From NCBI GenBank assembly GCA_963824195.1, contig CAWGOJ010000040.1, positions 62,001 through 126,000 of the forward strand: DNA of 64,000 nucleotides. Direction: 5' to 3'. This DNA comes from Bog-473 sp963824195 (GTDB lineage Bacteria; Actinomycetota; Acidimicrobiia; Acidimicrobiales; RAAP-2). Under the pieces are notes generated by a model, which was given only the letters and a program-made list of their open reading frames with translations, searched no databases and was not told the origin of the DNA. Positions 62,508-64,000 of the stretch are shown piece after piece. The stretch's first letter is position 1, and each line of letters opens with the position of its first letter. Both the position numbers and the translations under genes were made by a program.

Positions 62508-64000
62508 CTAGGAACCGCCGCCGGATGGTGGCGCCGGTGGTTCGGATGGTTCCGGACCTCCCTTGTCGATGCCGGCCATGGCGAATGCACCGTCGCTGCG
62601 GGTGGCGAAGCCCGCGTCCTCCGGGAACGCTTCCTCGCCGTGGATGGCGAGGTCGCCGACCTCGAGGATCTCGTCCTTGTAACGAGCGCCTCGGAGGACC
62701 CAGCCGATGACCTTCATCAGGATGAAAGTGATCAGCGCGGACCAGAAGATGACGAAGATGGCCGCCCGGAACTGCTCCCACAGCTGATGGGCCGATCCGG
62801 TGTACATCAGTCCGTTCACCGACGTGATCACGCAGTGGGCGGTGCCGGTGGCGTAGGTCGCCGGCGACGTCGCCACCACCTGCCCGGCGGCGTCGAGGTG
62901 GCCACACCCGTACTCGATCATGTTCGGGTCACCGAAGATGCCGAGCAGCATGCCGCCCATGAAGCCGGCGATGCCGTGGGTGTAGACGACACCGAGCGCG
63001 TCGTCGACCCTGGAGAACGGCCGCACCTTGGACAGGTAGTTCCAGCACACCCAGACGACGGCGCAGCAGATGGCACCGACGTAAATGGCGCCCCGGCCGT
63101 TGACCCAGCCGGCACAAGGTGTGATCCCGACCAGGCCGCAGATCATGCCGTTGACACCGCCCAGGAAGGTGGGCTTCTTCTCCCTGGTGAACAGTGCGTC
63201 CATCGCCATCCAGACGACGACGCCGGTGGCGGTGGCCAGGTTCGTGTTGATGACGGCCGCGGCCATGGAGGCCCCCGCGTAGTAGGGGTCACCACCGTTG
63301 AAGCCGTTCCAACCCAGCCACAGGATGCCGGCGCCGACCGCCGCCATCACCAGGTTGTTGGGCAAGGCGTGCTGCCTATCTCGGAGGAGCCGTGGCCCGA
63401 GGACCCAGGCCGCGACGAAGCCGGACACTCCCGCCGACATGTGGATGACGTAGCCACCCGAGAAGTCGAGTGCACCCTCTTGTGCGAAGTAGCCGCCGCC
63501 CCAGAGCAGGAACGCGTCCACGCCGTAGACGAAGGTCGACCACAGCGGGACGAGGATGCACCAGGCCAGGAACTTGATGCGCCCCAGCACGCTCCCCAGG
63601 AACAGCAGGGGGGTGATGGCGGCGAACACGAACTGGAAGTAGGCCAGGCTCGAGGTCGGGAAGTGGAAGGGGATCAGGGTGTTGGCCGCCGACACCGCCT
63701 GGCCCTGTTCACCGACGCTGTTGGTGATACCTCCGGGTTTGCCCACGAAGTTCTCGAAGAAATGCTGCAACGTCCCAGTCGTGCCACTGATCTGGGTCTG
63801 CACTCCGTTGTTGACGCCGCCACCGATGGACGTGGCACCGAATCCCATCTTGTAGGACCAGAGCACCCATGCGATGAGGACGAGCGAGAACCCGGCGAAC
63901 ATCATGGCCAATACGTTGACGGCCCACTTCTTGGGCACGATCGACGCGTAGAGCACGGCCAGGCCGGGAAGGCTCATCAGTCCGACGAACGTGGCCGCTG
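62508..64000 (-). CDS. amt: ammonium transporter Amt (5' end beyond the window)
   Basis: At least 497 residues of an ammonium channel. Readable frame continues through 64000, so the first helix and start codon lie outside. The conserved pore blocks are present: SGGYVIHMSAGVSGFVAAWVLGPR with the first pore His, then NLVMAAVGAGILWLGWNGFNGG and AGFMGGMLLGIF with GVVYTHGIAG holding the second pore His. The C-terminus (DEILEVGDLAIHGEEAFPEDAGFATRSDGAF) is the PII-contact tail, with extra 30 residues rich in Pro/Gly. An insertion between the third and fourth visible helices (TQISGTTGTLQHFFENFVGKPGG) near the start is longer than in E. coli AmtB. The glnB gene is 33 bases downstream. Confidence 0.93.
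   Translation of the reverse strand, partial: AATFVGLMSLPGLAVLYASIVPKKWAVNVLAMMFAGFSLVLIAWVLWSYKMGFGATSIGGGVNNGVQTQISGTTGTLQHFFENFVGKPGGITNSVGEQGQAVSAANTLIPFHFPTSSLAYFQFVFAAITPLLFLGSVLGRIKFLAWCILVPLWSTFVYGVDAFLLWGGGYFAQEGALDFSGGYVIHMSAGVSGFVAAWVLGPRLLRDRQHALPNNLVMAAVGAGILWLGWNGFNGGDPYYAGASMAAAVINTNLATATGVVVWMAMDALFTREKKPTFLGGVNGMICGLVGITPCAGWVNGRGAIYVGAICCAVVWVCWNYLSKVRPFSRVDDALGVVYTHGIAGFMGGMLLGIFGDPNMIEYGCGHLDAAGQVVATSPATYATGTAHCVITSVNGLMYTGSAHQLWEQFRAAIFVIFWSALITFILMKVIGWVLRGARYKDEILEVGDLAIHGEEAFPEDAGFATRSDGAFAMAGIDKGGPEPSEPPAPPSGGGS

Overview
The window is GC-rich DNA from an actinomycete. The gene content fits Actinomycetota, and class Acidimicrobiia is my best guess. The evidence is a dnaK-grpE-dnaJ-hspR-clpB heat-shock operon with a HAIR-type HspR operator, a deazaflavin (F420)-type nitroreductase, a purS/purQ/purL three-subunit FGAM synthase, a glnB-amt pair, and many genes whose -10 box lies only 6-9 nt before an ATG/GTG (leaderless transcripts). 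The lineage is inferred from gene content only; no rRNA is present.

Region by region. (1) 1-7.6 kb is accessory DNA. It holds three lone carbohydrate-related genes (MFS transporter, xylulokinase-like FGGY kinase, IlvD/Edd-type sugar-acid dehydratase). Each is followed by a copy of a ~190-205 bp repeat that ends in the 3' half of a tRNA-Phe(GAA) gene. This looks like tandem integration at a tRNA attachment site. (2) 7.7-12.6 kb: YihY/BrkB membrane protein, a frameshifted acyltransferase-3/SGNH gene, a nitrobindin-like beta-barrel protein and a DUF1275 protein. (3) 12.8-15.7 kb is a decay zone: a PAS/GGDEF signalling pseudogene split by a 1.69-kb IS1182-like element with inverted repeats and CTAG at both junctions; its transposase is also frameshifted. 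(4) 16-21 kb: double-CDGSH iron-sulfur protein, PhoU-like regulator, an orphan FtsX-type permease and a small membrane protein. (5) 21-36.4 kb is a catabolic/detoxification neighbourhood: two DHA2 transporters (one divergent from an HxlR regulator), Old Yellow Enzyme, amidase, an SDR / DUF7064-like / APH-DUF6285 operon, medium-chain dehydrogenase, LLM flavin oxidoreductase, epoxide-hydrolase-like protein, beta-lactamase-fold hydrolase, Ddn-type nitroreductase and a cyclase-family metal hydrolase.

(6) 36.5-51.8 kb is nucleotide biosynthesis, all on the minus strand, in two operons: purL-purF-purM-pyrE and purA-purD-purB-purC-purS-purQ. Together they cover much of the route from PRPP to AMP plus the orotate step of pyrimidine synthesis. 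Between them sit a patatin-like phospholipase, a methyltransferase, a small membrane protein, a basic AT-hook-like protein and a cell-wall amidase-like protein. (7) 52-59.4 kb is the chaperone operon; clpB carries a +1 frameshift. (8) 59.5-64 kb: phosphoglycerate mutase, an SPFH membrane protein overlapping a tiny ribbon-helix-helix gene with a perfect 27-bp palindrome upstream, a GNAT acetyltransferase, and glnB-amt (amt runs off the right edge).

The strongest leads are the tRNA-Phe-derived repeats that delimit single-gene cassettes, and the palindrome-SPFH-RHH module. Two core-looking genes (clpB and the acyltransferase) each carry an apparent one-base indel. That could be real or an assembly error and should be settled with raw reads.
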